Origin: JABMMZ01 sp044373665
GTDB lineage: Bacteria; Bacteroidota; Bacteroidia; NS11-12g; UBA955
Length of the DNA: 64,000 bases
Direction: 5' to 3'
Assembly (NCBI GenBank): GCA_044373665.1
Contig: JBIPNH010000004.1
Coordinates: 1 to 64,000 of the forward strand
Shown here: positions 52,744-62,662 of the stretch, piece by piece
Layout of the letters: each line of letters begins with the position of its first letter
Numbering within the stretch: the first letter of the stretch is position 1
Program-made: the position numbers and the translations under genes
Notes under the pieces: generated by a model
The model's input: the letters and a program-made list of their open reading frames with translations, nothing else
What the model was told of the DNA's origin: nothing
Database searches by the model: none

Positions 52744-53676
52744 TTGAAAGGACTTGTAATCAAATCGACAGGAAGTTGGTATAATCTTAAAACCGAAGAC
52801 AACACGTTTTTAAAAGCAAGAATAAAAGGTAAAATAAGATTAAAAGAGTTACAAGTCACTAATCCTGTTGCGGTTGGCGATACCATAGAGTATGAATTAG
52901 AAAGCAGTGGAGATGAAACTTATGGCGTGATAACAGACGTACACAAGCGCCACAACTACATGATAAGAAAAAGCAATAAACTGAGTAAACAAGGTCAGAT
53001 TATTGCCTCAAACATAGACATGGTTTTATTGATAGTTACTATCAGTCAACCTAAAACTTCGCTAGGATTTATTGACCGTTTTTTGGTTATGGCAGGAGCT
53101 TTTCATATTCCTGTTGTGTTGGTTTTTAATAAATATGATTTATATACCGACGAGGAAATAGCCTATTATCACTTTTTAAAAAACCTATATGAAACAATAG
53201 GATATCAAAGTGTGGCTTGTTCATCGCAGATGGATTCGCTTCATCCAAAGAGTGTATTGCTTGACATTATAAAAGACAAAAGAGTTTTATTGAGCGGGCA
53301 CTCAGGTGTTGGCAAATCGACCATATTGAATCAATTAATTCCGGAGGCCTATCAAAAAACGGATATTATCAGTGTGATGCACTCTCGCGGGAAACACACT
53401 ACCACTTTTGCAGAATTATTTTTTGTAAATGATAATACTGCTATCATCGACACTCCTGGAGTCAGAGACTTTGGGATTATAGACATAGAAAAACCCGAAA
53501 TTGGGCATTATTTTCCCGAAATTCGCGAATACATGAAACAATGTAAATTCCATAATTGCATTCATTTAAACGAGCCAGAGTGTGCGGTTATCAAAGCGGT
53601 GGAAGAAAAACATATTTCTGCAAGTAGGTATTACAATTACCTGAGTATATTAGAAAATAATGATGTTTTTAATTGA
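52744..53676 (+). CDS. rsgA: Ribosome small subunit-dependent GTPase A, TTG start
   Basis: GTPase of 30S subunit maturation. The 310-aa protein has an N-terminal OB-fold (from MKGLVIKSTGSWYNL), a circularly permuted G domain in the order G4 (VFNKYDLY), G1 (GHSGVGKST), G3 (DTPGVRDFG), and a C-terminal zinc-binding motif C-x-F-x-x-C-x-H...C (CKFHNCIHLNEPEC). The permuted order is the diagnostic feature of this family. The start codon is TTG at 52744; the N-terminus fits the family, and no ATG exists nearby. Confidence 0.95.
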   Translation: MKGLVIKSTGSWYNLKTEDNTFLKARIKGKIRLKELQVTNPVAVGDTIEYELESSGDETYGVITDVHKRHNYMIRKSNKLSKQGQIIASNIDMVLLIVTISQPKTSLGFIDRFLVMAGAFHIPVVLVFNKYDLYTDEEIAYYHFLKNLYETIGYQSVACSSQMDSLHPKSVLLDIIKDKRVLLSGHSGVGKSTILNQLIPEAYQKTDIISVMHSRGKHTTTFAELFFVNDNTAIIDTPGVRDFGIIDIEKPEIGHYFPEIREYMKQCKFHNCIHLNEPECAVIKAVEEKHISASRYYNYLSILENNDVFN

Positions 53677-53697
53677 AGCTATTTAAGTCAGCTTATT

Positions 53698-53829
53698 CTA
53701 AAAACCGCAGTTGCAGTTCTTCTTTTGCTTACCACTACCCATTCCTTTACTTCCTCCACAGGACTGCATTCCTATAATAATAACAAATGCTAGAAGTAAT
53801 AATCCGATAGTCTTTTGATGATTTCGCAT
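53698..53829 (-). CDS. Small Cys-ended lipoprotein (43 aa)
   Basis: Found by direct reading. ATG at 53829, stop at 53698-53700. A hydrophobic signal segment (IGLLLLAFVIIIGM) is followed by MQSCGG, which fits a lipobox with Cys as the lipid-attachment site. The mature peptide is only about 20 residues: Gly/Ser and Lys-rich, ending NCNCGF. Function is unknown. It is transcribed away from the DedA gene, with only 52 bp between the two starts. No TAnnTTTG box was found for its own promoter, and codon use cannot decide in so short a frame, so the call rests on the signal peptide and lipobox. Confidence 0.7.
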   Translation of the reverse strand: MRNHQKTIGLLLLAFVIIIGMQSCGGSKGMGSGKQKKNCNCGF

Positions 53830-53869
53830 AATTAGTCAACGAAAATAAGTATAATTTGTTATACTTCAT

Positions 53870-53877
53870 TACTTTTG
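53870..53877 (+). promoter_or_regulatory. -7 box (TACTTTTG) of the DedA gene
   Basis: Full TAnnTTTG match ending 4 nt before the ATG at 53882. No -33 box at normal distance. Confidence 0.45.
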
Positions 53878-53881
53878 CGCC

Positions 53882-54556
53882 ATGGAATTAATTAAAAGTG
53901 GTTTGGATATTTTGTTACACCTCAATCAATATTTATCATTGTGGGTTTCGGAATATGGCATCTGGATTTATGGTATTTTGTTTTTAATCATCTTTGTTGA
54001 AACAGGCTTGGTTATTATGCCACTTTTGCCAGGCGATTCTTTACTTTTTGCGGCAGGGGCTCTTGCTGCTTCTCAAGGAGGTATCAATATTGCTATCCTT
54101 ATTCCACTTCTGATTGTGGCGGCTTTACTAGGCGATAACACCAATTATTTTGTTGGAAAATACTTCGGCAACTTAATTAAAAGCAAAGAAAAAATACTCT
54201 TTCTCAAACGTTCACACATTGAAAATACAGAAGCTTATTATGCTAAGTATGGTGGCAAAACTGTTATAATTGCCCGTTTTGTACCTATTGTTAGAACTGT
54301 TGCCCCTTTTGTGGCTGGTGCAGGATCCATGACTTACAAAAAATACATCGTTAATTGCATTTTAGGCGCTATACTTTGGGTAGGTGGTGTTACAATATTG
54401 GGTTATTTAGCAGGAAATATCCCATTTGTTAAAACCAATTTTGAAATTGTTATTTTTGGAATAATAGGTATTTCAGTATTACCAATTATCATTGAGGTAA
54501 TTAGAGCTAAAATGAAGCATAAAAACAAAAATTCAGAAATTATAGATTCTAAATAA
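53882..54556 (+). CDS. DedA family membrane protein
   Basis: 224-aa integral membrane protein. The core FVETGLVIMPLLPGDSLLFA (around residues 39-58), the ending ARFVPIVRTVAPFVAGAG (Arg-rich motif F-x-R-x-x-P near 137-154) and the NTNYFVGKYFG loop are diagnostic of the DedA/SNARE-associated family. In E. coli and other bacteria its members are implicated in undecaprenyl phosphate and other lipid handling; the specific lipid is unknown. Its stop (TAA) shares one base with the aroE ATG. Confidence 0.92.
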   Translation: MELIKSGLDILLHLNQYLSLWVSEYGIWIYGILFLIIFVETGLVIMPLLPGDSLLFAAGALAASQGGINIAILIPLLIVAALLGDNTNYFVGKYFGNLIKSKEKILFLKRSHIENTEAYYAKYGGKTVIIARFVPIVRTVAPFVAGAGSMTYKKYIVNCILGAILWVGGVTILGYLAGNIPFVKTNFEIVIFGIIGISVLPIIIEVIRAKMKHKNKNSEIIDSK

Positions 54557-55296
54557 TGCCTAGTATTGGACTTATCGGCTATCCTTTAGAGCATTCTTTT
54601 TCACCGCAATATTTTGCACAAAAATTTGAATCTCTTCAGCTTAACGATTGGCAATACCATTTGTTTCCTATTGCTTCTATACATTCACTGTATGATATTA
54701 TTAAAGGAAATTCCGATTTAATAGGTCTGAATGTAACCATTCCTCACAAGCAATCAGTTATTCAATACTGTCAACATATTGATGAAGATGCGTTCCAAAT
54801 AGGTGCTGTAAATGGCTTAATCATCCAAAGAGACAACAAAGATACTTTCCTTCTTAAAGGCATTAATACAGATTGGATGGGGTTTTACTTAAGTTTAAAA
54901 AATGCACTTCCCTTCTCTCCACAAAGAGCCTTGATTTGTGGCAATGGCGGTGCTTCTTTGGCAGTTCAATATGCCTTAAACAAACTTAATATCCCTTTTC
55001 AAATTGTTAGTAGAACCGGGGCATTTACCTATCAAGACCTCAATGAAGAACTGTTTCAATCTTTCCAACTTATTATCAATACAACACCTGTAGGCACTCT
55101 TAATAACAGTGAAAGGATACTTCCTTTACCTTACCAAGTTATCAATGCAGATATGTTTTTTTATGACCTTGTTTACAATCCAGAAGTAACACCAACTATG
55201 GAACTATTTATGAAACATGGGGCACAGGCAAAAAATGGATTAGAAATGTTGCATCTACAAGCTGATTTATTTTGGCAATCGCTCAACTCAAAATAA
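54556..55296 (+). CDS. aroE: Shikimate dehydrogenase
   Basis: NADPH-dependent reduction of 3-dehydroshikimate in aromatic amino acid synthesis. The 246-aa protein begins IGLIGYPLEHSFSP (shikimate-binding Ser pair), has NVTIPHK with the catalytic Lys, INTDWMGF with the catalytic Asp, and GNGGASLAVQYAL (NADP-binding loop). It is at the short end of the family (about 245-290 aa) but complete. It overlaps the DedA stop by 1 nt and ends 2 bp before the stop of the giant minus-strand gene. Confidence 0.95.
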   Translation: MPSIGLIGYPLEHSFSPQYFAQKFESLQLNDWQYHLFPIASIHSLYDIIKGNSDLIGLNVTIPHKQSVIQYCQHIDEDAFQIGAVNGLIIQRDNKDTFLLKGINTDWMGFYLSLKNALPFSPQRALICGNGGASLAVQYALNKLNIPFQIVSRTGAFTYQDLNEELFQSFQLIINTTPVGTLNNSERILPLPYQVINADMFFYDLVYNPEVTPTMELFMKHGAQAKNGLEMLHLQADLFWQSLNSK

Positions 55297-55297
55297 C

Positions 55298-58200
55298 TTA
55301 CCTCAACAATATAAAACTTGATTTTAAATAGTGGGATATTCCTCTAAAATCCTTGACTTTGAATACCGCTAAGTAATAACCATCTTGGACAAAATCTCCT
55401 TGAAATTTACCATCCCACCCTTTTCCTTCAGTGGTTTTATAGATAAGCTGCCCCCATCGGTTAAAAATACTCATTTCATAATTTTTAATCCCCATACCGA
55501 TTGGCTCATAAACTTCATTGATGGCATCATCATTTGGAGAGAATGCTGTTGGTGCATTAAACACAAACAGGTATTTAATTCTTAATTTTTGAACAAATGA
55601 ATCGTTACAATTGAATTGCGTTCTAACATATTGTTTAATGTAATAAAGACCGCTGTCAGGATACAAGTGCATTAAGTTTCTTAAACTTGAATGAGTGCCA
55701 TCTCCTAAATCGTACCATAAAGTATCGGCACCACTGCTTAAGTCAGTAATCGTAACTTCAGGATCTAGTATCGTACCAACACCTTTATCTAGTGAAAATA
55801 AAGCACTTGGCTTAGGATATACTTCGACTTGCTTAGTCGTATCATACAAACAATTGTAATCTGTTTTTATTTGATAATTAACATTGTACTTTCCTGCTGA
55901 ATTATACAAGTGGATAGGCTGTTTACTTGTATACTCCGAACCGTCATCCATTTGCCACTTGTGTTCTATTATTTTGGCGTATGGCGTTAAACTACTGTCT
56001 TTAAATTGAATAGGATTTTCAATACATACATTTTGAGATTCGAAATTCACCACAACAGGCGGATAACTGGTGATAGTTTTGATTACAGAATCGATGCAAT
56101 TTTGATTACTAATTGCGGCTAATTTAACTATAAAATTACCTGCTGCCGGAAAACGGTGGTAAGGACTTGTGGTGGTATCTATCAAATAATTTCCAAAACG
56201 CCAAGTGTAACCGGTTATATTTCCCCAATCTATTGTAGTTCGATTAGTAAAATTAAATTGATTGTCTACGCAGCGATTGGTATCCGAAAAATCAACTTGT
56301 GGTAACGGATAAACATTGACATTTTTTTGGATTTGATACGAGCAGTTCTCCGTACTTGTAACCTTTAATTTAACAGGTGTGTTAAGTATCCATTGCTTGT
56401 ATTGGTATCTTGGATTTTGTACTTGTGCTGAATCACCACCAAAATGCCATTTCCATTTCGCAATATTGGTATTAACATAAGTGCTATTGTCTTGAATTCG
56501 CAAAGAGTCGAGGTAACAATGGTCGAGCAATGTGAAGTTGGGTACTATTTTAGGATAAACAATATGTGGTTTAATAATTGTATCCTTACAACCTCTCACT
56601 GAATTGACTATCAATTGAATATCAAAAGTATCGCCTACACTGAAAAGGTGCGTAAAGTTGCGGGTTGTATAATTACTAGCATCTGGCAATAAATAACGGT
56701 ATGTTAGAATAGAATCTTTAGTAATCTTAGACAGGTTTACTATTTTAGAATTCGTAAGTTCACAAACAGGATCAGCCTTAAAATCAGCAACAGGAAGAGG
56801 ATAAACCCATGACGTTTTTTGGATAGAATCCATACAATTTTGGGTACTTTTCACCACCAATTTCACTTTAAATTGGGTATCTTTCGGGAACAAATACTTT
56901 AATTCTGTGGTTTGAATCCACTCATTATTAATATTCCATCGGTATGAAACAATACTGTCATCATTTATTTGAGATAATTGTTGTAATTGGGTGCTGTCAC
57001 CAATACACACATTATTAATTGAAAAATCAGCAGTTGGTCGAGGATGGACTATCACATTTCTGTAACTGGTATCTTTACAATTGAAATTACTATTAACGGC
57101 TAATCCAATTACAAAAGTATCCGCAGTATTGTAATAATAGCGGTAAGAAGGTTTATTAACTAAATTACCATCGCCTGTTATCCATTGAATAGTATTGATA
57201 GTGCCTGATGCAATTTGACTTAAATTATTTGCAGAAACTGAATCAGTAAAACAGACATTGGCAAGCGAAAAACGACTCACTGGCTTAGGGTAAGCGTTTA
57301 CAGTTTTGACAACAGTATCTTTACATCCAAATGGAGATGAAACCACTAATCTGACCGAGGCACTCGTTTGATTATTCAAATCGAGCAACCATTGAGCTGC
57401 ATTAATGGTATCTGATGGTGCAGAAGTCCATCTGTTATAATTGATTACATCGTTTGGAATAGTTGAAGAATCTTTTAAAAGGGTTGGTTCGCCTTGACAT
57501 TTTTGAACGTATGTAAATGCTGCTACAGGCAAAGATTTAACAGTCATTCTTACCGTATCAGACACTTTACATGATTTATTATCAGTAACTGTAATTCTGT
57601 AAGTTCTGCTTGTGTCGTTGAATGCAATAGCTTGATTATTGGTATAGTTATTTAGTCCAGCATTTGGTGTCCATAACAACGATAAGTTGCCATTTCCTTG
57701 AAATGCTTTAGCGCTTAATCTTACTTTATTATATTGGCAAATTGTGGTATCTCTTTGCACCATTGTTACCTTAGGCAATGAATACACTACAGCAACCATG
57801 GTATCTCTTGAACTACAAGTACCTCTGTTAGTCGTTAGCACATAAGAAATTTTCAATGAACCTGTGTCTTCATTCAGCGCATTGAATTGGGTTTTTGATT
57901 TGGTTTCATTGCTGAGGTACAAGTTAGGCGTCCAAAAATATTTGAACCCTTTGGTAGAATCAATTCCTATAGTCGTATTCAATTTACTACACAACTGAAT
58001 ATCGGGACCGGCATTTCTTAAAATAGGAACTGGGAATTTAGCAAATGTAAAATTACAAGAACAAGAAGAGGAGTCGATAACCACAAATAAATTACAAGAT
58101 TGACCTGCTGCCACCCTTACAGATTTATTCACAAAAGCAGATTGATTTCTATTTAGAGATGACTTTAGGGTATCTGTATAAACAACAAAATCGAAAGGAT

Positions 58201-61200
58201 CAACGGTTCCTGAATTATTTTGATCATATATATACTTAAATACAACAGAATTGGCATTTGAAATCGCATTACCTACATTTCTGATGTTGAACTGAAGATT
58301 TAAAAATTCAGAATCACTGTTTACCGATTGAATATTAGACTTTAATGATTGAAGCAACAAAGACCCTTTGTAAACATTGGGTTTATTTAAATTATTGCCT
58401 GTAATTACATTGATATTACAAAGTGTATTATCTGCCACACATTTTACCTCTTGTTTTACGGCAGCTTGACTGTATAAGTCTTGCAATCCACAACTCAAAT
58501 CCTCACTATTGGACATAAATCCGAAATTAAACTCCATACTATCGCCGGGTACAATTCCCGACTTTAAGCTCATTTCAACTTCGGTTGCACCATTGATATT
58601 TCTGAATTTTGTGAGCGATGGATTGGGGGCATTATAGATGGATTGATAAAGAGTAGAGTCATACACCATTCCTTTTATCAATATCGCTTGGTATTTGTCT
58701 TCAATGCCAGTTTTATCTGGTCCTAAATTGATGATTCTTACTCTAACTTTTGTACTTTTTTGACAAGGTAAAATTGAATCTGTAAGCACTTTGACCAAAG
58801 TAAAGTATGGTCGAGTAACCCCTTTAATATTCAATGAATTACTAATACCAGGATAGGTAATTATTGATTCTCCGCATTTAATATTTCCTTTGGCGCTTGC
58901 CCTAATGTAATTACCCGAAGAGTAGTCGCAATCAGTTTGAACTTTAAAGTAGATAATTATTTTATTGCGATTAGTATCCGACACCCCTTTAAAACCTTGA
59001 CTCAATAAATTATTAATAGAGCTTAGTGGCCATTCGTAAGTGGTTCCATTCACCAAAGTAGGATTTGAAATAGCTTGTTTAAAAGATTTATGAGGATATT
59101 TTATATAACATGAACCGCTAACAATTTTCATTCCTATAGGTAGAGTTACGATTGCTTTGGTATTATAGGCAGTTGTAGAACCAATATTTTCGAGTGTATA
59201 TTGATAGGGGGTTTGACCGCACAAATCGGCAGTGGTAATAGAATCGGTGATACCCACTTGAAACTGGGTATTTTGAGGTTCAATATAGAGCGTTATTCGG
59301 TCTTTTTGGCAATTAAAATTGGCGATATCAGTGGGGTAACCTCCACAATTCCATCCAGAGTACAAGATAACGCTGTCTTTGTTACAAGTATTATAAGTGG
59401 CTCTAATTTTAAATCTACGGGTGTTATTAAACCCAATAGTCCCCAAACGGAACACACCGTTTTTAACAGGCATTAAAGTATCCCTTACTGCATCTTTTAT
59501 TTGTACAATTTTTACAGGACCTGAATTATCAGGAGCAAACCAAGTATTTAAATTACTAAAGGAGGTTGACAGATTGGTATAGTTCACCTCCCACTCTGCG
59601 GTATCTTGTGCGGCATAAATGGTAGGCGAAAGTGGCTTAATAGAAACTACAGGACGGTTGTATTGAATATAATCATCTTGAGTGGCACTTTTGATAGTAT
59701 CAAATCCAACCCCAAAGGAATTTAATTTTTCGAAGATAAAGTCGTATTTAATGACCTGCGGTGCAGTCGATGGAATTTCGCAAGTGGGTTCAAGGTAAGC
59801 TGCATAAACGCCATGAAAAGCATCGTCGCTGTAGTTGAACACCCCACCTGAATCTTTAAAATGCTTAGTAACATCGAACACCAAGGGATAACTTTGGGCA
59901 TTAACAGGTCTAATAGTGTCTTTCACTTCAACAGCTGTTTTATTAGAACCGGCAGTTCTGTATTGATTCAAATAAGAACTTCGGTATTTGTAGCCTTGCG
60001 GCGTATAAAAACGAATAGCTTTTAGTCTCGAAAAACTTCTGTATTCGTAAGGGAAATAATTATTACCTCCATAATTAGAACAACAAGGACCGATTCCAAT
60101 GTAGTAATTATTAGAAACCCCAATTACATTACAGTTATTGACATTAATATTATCTCTACCATAATTTGTGTAATAGTATCCCGTTAATATTGTTTTACCA
60201 GAGAAAGTATCACATTGAAATCTATTAGTATTACTGGTTGGGTTGGCAACATTACTGAGGTAGAATAAGTTACTAAAATTCTGAATAATGGCGCTACCGC
60301 CTAAATTTTCTGTGACTTTGAATTTTAATTTAACAACTATACTGTCGTTGTTAACGTATCGGAAATTCTGAGGCAAACAAGAACCTAGGGAATCCAAACT
60401 TAAATCAACTTTAAATGAGGCATTGACTCCTGAAATTGCTTTGACACTTGTATTACGAAAACAATTCATGCGACTATTACCACCTCGGTAAACTGTAATT
60501 TCCGCATTTAAAAAAGTTAAAAAACGTCCATATCCTATGTTAGATTCTGCAAATAGGTGTCGCCAAGTGGCAATTGAAGATGTCCTTTTAACAATTCCTG
60601 TATAAGTGGCCATTACAGTATCTCCAAAAAGGGTTCTTTCCTCCCTAATTCTTAAGGTATCCAAATTCCCTGAATTATCTGGCAAGCCGTCGTTGTTGTT
60701 GTCTGGTTTACCAAAATTGATTCTTTGCACCGAAAAATTCTTAAACATCATTCCGCCATTACAATTGGAATAGCAGTGGAGTTTGAGTTGAGTTGACTGA
60801 CAAAATAGATAAAACCATTCCCTTTTACTACACGATTTATTAGGGCTGTACTTCATTTGTAGTTGTATGGTTTTATTGCCATTTGCTCCAGTTTGAGAAC
60901 AATCAGCTTTGAGGTAATAAACTAATTCAGCATTAACCAAACTGATAGGAATATTGTTAGGAAAGTAGGAACGTATTGTATCTCCAATTTTAACGATACT
61001 ATCCGGATTCCATTGGGCTGTTAAGTCAGCATTAATAAAATATAAATCCTTTTTAAGTCTTGAATGAGAAAGTCCTGATGGTAAAATGAGGTCTACTATA
61101 AAAACCGCAGAGGAGGTTCTTCCTAGAATACTTGCAGAGGATATTAAAGTCCTGAACTCTCCAACTTGATTGTTGATTAAATCGGATGGGGCAAAGGTAG

Positions 61201-62545
61201 AAGATGCAAAATAATGTTGGTCATACCATCGACCCCATGCGGCTGCTAATTGTAAGTTATTTTTACATTGGTCTTGGTAAGTCGCAGAGTAAAGCCATGA
61301 ATTGTAATTAATAGCCATATTGGCACACACACCTGGCATGCACGAAAACGTTTCCCATCTAATAAATAAAGTATCTCCGGGTTTCAAATCGGGAGTTTTA
61401 ATTCTAAAAAAAGTAATAGGGTTAGAACCCAAGCAACTGTACGCCCCTATATTATAACCATAAACCAAACTGTCTATGACTGGCAAAGACCATGAACCTT
61501 TGTGACCAATTTTTATTTTCAATGTACTAGTATCCAATCGACTCATCAAAGTGTAATATTGATTGATACTTACTCTATTTGCAGAGGCCACCATTGAGCC
61601 TATGTTTGTAATTCTTAACTCAGAACTGTGTCTATTATTGTTGTAACAAGTTGGATACGAAGGAAAAGGTATTGCTTTTAAATTGGGTATTTTATTACTT
61701 ATACTTGCTGAATTGGAAGCTTTTGAAATTAAACATGTTTTACCGTTACACCCCCACGACAATTCATAACTTGTGGTCAAAGTTTTACAACCTTTAATAA
61801 GCAATGAATCTATTAACTCAATGGTTTCATTTTGGTCGAGCAATGAATCATTATTACCTATTTTAACAAAATGCGAACCATTGAATGTGGTATAAACGGT
61901 ATCACCTGAAAAACTATTAACGCCATTATTGACTTTGTAAATTTGGACATCCTTTCCATTTATTCTTTTTAGCTTGAGTTCCTTTAGGGGACCTTTTCCG
62001 AAGTTCCCGATGGTAATTTTTCTTCCAAACTTTGAATTAATATCTCCAACAAAATTTGGGTTAGTAATACTAGAATATTGGGCTGATGGCACGTTAACAG
62101 CGAAAGGATTTGAGGAGCCTATGTCGAAATTTCCAGAGTAATTAACCCTAACATTGACAACCGGAACATTGCTAGAGTTTAGAAATTGTAATAAATCGCA
62201 GTTTGAAGTAAGCGTTACTCTAAGTTTAATATTTTGCGCCACTCCAATATTGGGAGCACTGAAAACAGGTTGGTTAAGATTAGTAATATTACTTTCCGAA
62301 ATTCCACTTCCTACAACAGTTCCTGCTCTGTAGAGTACACCCGGAGGAAGGTTTAATACCACATTAACAGAATTCACAGCGCTGCCTGTAATGTTAAAAA
62401 CTTGAACATTAGCGGTATCATTTATTCCGCAAATTGATAGTTTCTTAGGAGGTGAACATTGTATAGAAAGCCTATTGCCCTGAGCATGTATCAATATTGG
62501 AATTAGAAAGAGAATAAAACAGAATAACTGGTATATTTTTTTCAA
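55298..62545 (-). CDS. Giant T9SS type B protein with PKD-like repeats (2415 aa)
   Basis: Largest gene in the window. Signal peptide ends LIHAQ (residue 22). Residues 25 to about 1600 contain DUF11/CARDB-like extracellular segments, starting CSPPKKLSICGINDTANVQV. From about 1680 to 2325 there are seven or eight PKD-type repeats of roughly 90 residues, each beginning near 'YPxPxxxF', with a conserved Cys soon after (FSLANVCFTDS, FSINNVCIGDS, FKADPVCELTN, FSDTNRCVDNQ) and ending in 'CxDTxxKxxxV'. The C-terminal ~85 residues (NAPTAFSPNDDAINEVYEP ... FNRWGQLIYKT ... WDGKFQG) are a gliding-motility-associated T9SS type B sorting domain. An adhesin or surface filament role is likely. Confidence 0.88.
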   Translation of the reverse strand: MKKIYQLFCFILFLIPILIHAQGNRLSIQCSPPKKLSICGINDTANVQVFNITGSAVNSVNVVLNLPPGVLYRAGTVVGSGISESNITNLNQPVFSAPNIGVAQNIKLRVTLTSNCDLLQFLNSSNVPVVNVRVNYSGNFDIGSSNPFAVNVPSAQYSSITNPNFVGDINSKFGRKITIGNFGKGPLKELKLKRINGKDVQIYKVNNGVNSFSGDTVYTTFNGSHFVKIGNNDSLLDQNETIELIDSLLIKGCKTLTTSYELSWGCNGKTCLISKASNSASISNKIPNLKAIPFPSYPTCYNNNRHSSELRITNIGSMVASANRVSINQYYTLMSRLDTSTLKIKIGHKGSWSLPVIDSLVYGYNIGAYSCLGSNPITFFRIKTPDLKPGDTLFIRWETFSCMPGVCANMAINYNSWLYSATYQDQCKNNLQLAAAWGRWYDQHYFASSTFAPSDLINNQVGEFRTLISSASILGRTSSAVFIVDLILPSGLSHSRLKKDLYFINADLTAQWNPDSIVKIGDTIRSYFPNNIPISLVNAELVYYLKADCSQTGANGNKTIQLQMKYSPNKSCSKREWFYLFCQSTQLKLHCYSNCNGGMMFKNFSVQRINFGKPDNNNDGLPDNSGNLDTLRIREERTLFGDTVMATYTGIVKRTSSIATWRHLFAESNIGYGRFLTFLNAEITVYRGGNSRMNCFRNTSVKAISGVNASFKVDLSLDSLGSCLPQNFRYVNNDSIVVKLKFKVTENLGGSAIIQNFSNLFYLSNVANPTSNTNRFQCDTFSGKTILTGYYYTNYGRDNINVNNCNVIGVSNNYYIGIGPCCSNYGGNNYFPYEYRSFSRLKAIRFYTPQGYKYRSSYLNQYRTAGSNKTAVEVKDTIRPVNAQSYPLVFDVTKHFKDSGGVFNYSDDAFHGVYAAYLEPTCEIPSTAPQVIKYDFIFEKLNSFGVGFDTIKSATQDDYIQYNRPVVSIKPLSPTIYAAQDTAEWEVNYTNLSTSFSNLNTWFAPDNSGPVKIVQIKDAVRDTLMPVKNGVFRLGTIGFNNTRRFKIRATYNTCNKDSVILYSGWNCGGYPTDIANFNCQKDRITLYIEPQNTQFQVGITDSITTADLCGQTPYQYTLENIGSTTAYNTKAIVTLPIGMKIVSGSCYIKYPHKSFKQAISNPTLVNGTTYEWPLSSINNLLSQGFKGVSDTNRNKIIIYFKVQTDCDYSSGNYIRASAKGNIKCGESIITYPGISNSLNIKGVTRPYFTLVKVLTDSILPCQKSTKVRVRIINLGPDKTGIEDKYQAILIKGMVYDSTLYQSIYNAPNPSLTKFRNINGATEVEMSLKSGIVPGDSMEFNFGFMSNSEDLSCGLQDLYSQAAVKQEVKCVADNTLCNINVITGNNLNKPNVYKGSLLLQSLKSNIQSVNSDSEFLNLQFNIRNVGNAISNANSVVFKYIYDQNNSGTVDPFDFVVYTDTLKSSLNRNQSAFVNKSVRVAAGQSCNLFVVIDSSSCSCNFTFAKFPVPILRNAGPDIQLCSKLNTTIGIDSTKGFKYFWTPNLYLSNETKSKTQFNALNEDTGSLKISYVLTTNRGTCSSRDTMVAVVYSLPKVTMVQRDTTICQYNKVRLSAKAFQGNGNLSLLWTPNAGLNNYTNNQAIAFNDTSRTYRITVTDNKSCKVSDTVRMTVKSLPVAAFTYVQKCQGEPTLLKDSSTIPNDVINYNRWTSAPSDTINAAQWLLDLNNQTSASVRLVVSSPFGCKDTVVKTVNAYPKPVSRFSLANVCFTDSVSANNLSQIASGTINTIQWITGDGNLVNKPSYRYYYNTADTFVIGLAVNSNFNCKDTSYRNVIVHPRPTADFSINNVCIGDSTQLQQLSQINDDSIVSYRWNINNEWIQTTELKYLFPKDTQFKVKLVVKSTQNCMDSIQKTSWVYPLPVADFKADPVCELTNSKIVNLSKITKDSILTYRYLLPDASNYTTRNFTHLFSVGDTFDIQLIVNSVRGCKDTIIKPHIVYPKIVPNFTLLDHCYLDSLRIQDNSTYVNTNIAKWKWHFGGDSAQVQNPRYQYKQWILNTPVKLKVTSTENCSYQIQKNVNVYPLPQVDFSDTNRCVDNQFNFTNRTTIDWGNITGYTWRFGNYLIDTTTSPYHRFPAAGNFIVKLAAISNQNCIDSVIKTITSYPPVVVNFESQNVCIENPIQFKDSSLTPYAKIIEHKWQMDDGSEYTSKQPIHLYNSAGKYNVNYQIKTDYNCLYDTTKQVEVYPKPSALFSLDKGVGTILDPEVTITDLSSGADTLWYDLGDGTHSSLRNLMHLYPDSGLYYIKQYVRTQFNCNDSFVQKLRIKYLFVFNAPTAFSPNDDAINEVYEPIGMGIKNYEMSIFNRWGQLIYKTTEGKGWDGKFQGDFVQDGYYLAVFKVKDFRGISHYLKSSFILLR

Positions 62546-62599
62546 TTCAAATCAATATTTTACTTGTTAGTGACTCTTAATTTTTTGTTTTAAGGAGGT

Positions 62600-62629
62600 C
62601 AAAGTTAAAAAATAAACTGAATCAAACAA
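62600..62629 (-). promoter_or_regulatory. Promoter of the giant type B gene (TTG-N19-TAACTTTG)
   Basis: On the minus strand TTG (62629-62627), a 19-nt spacer and TAACTTTG (62607-62600). The leader would be about 50 nt before the ATG at 62545. Confidence 0.65.
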
Positions 62630-62662
62630 GAAAAAAATGAAATTTAATGCGTTTCAAACACA

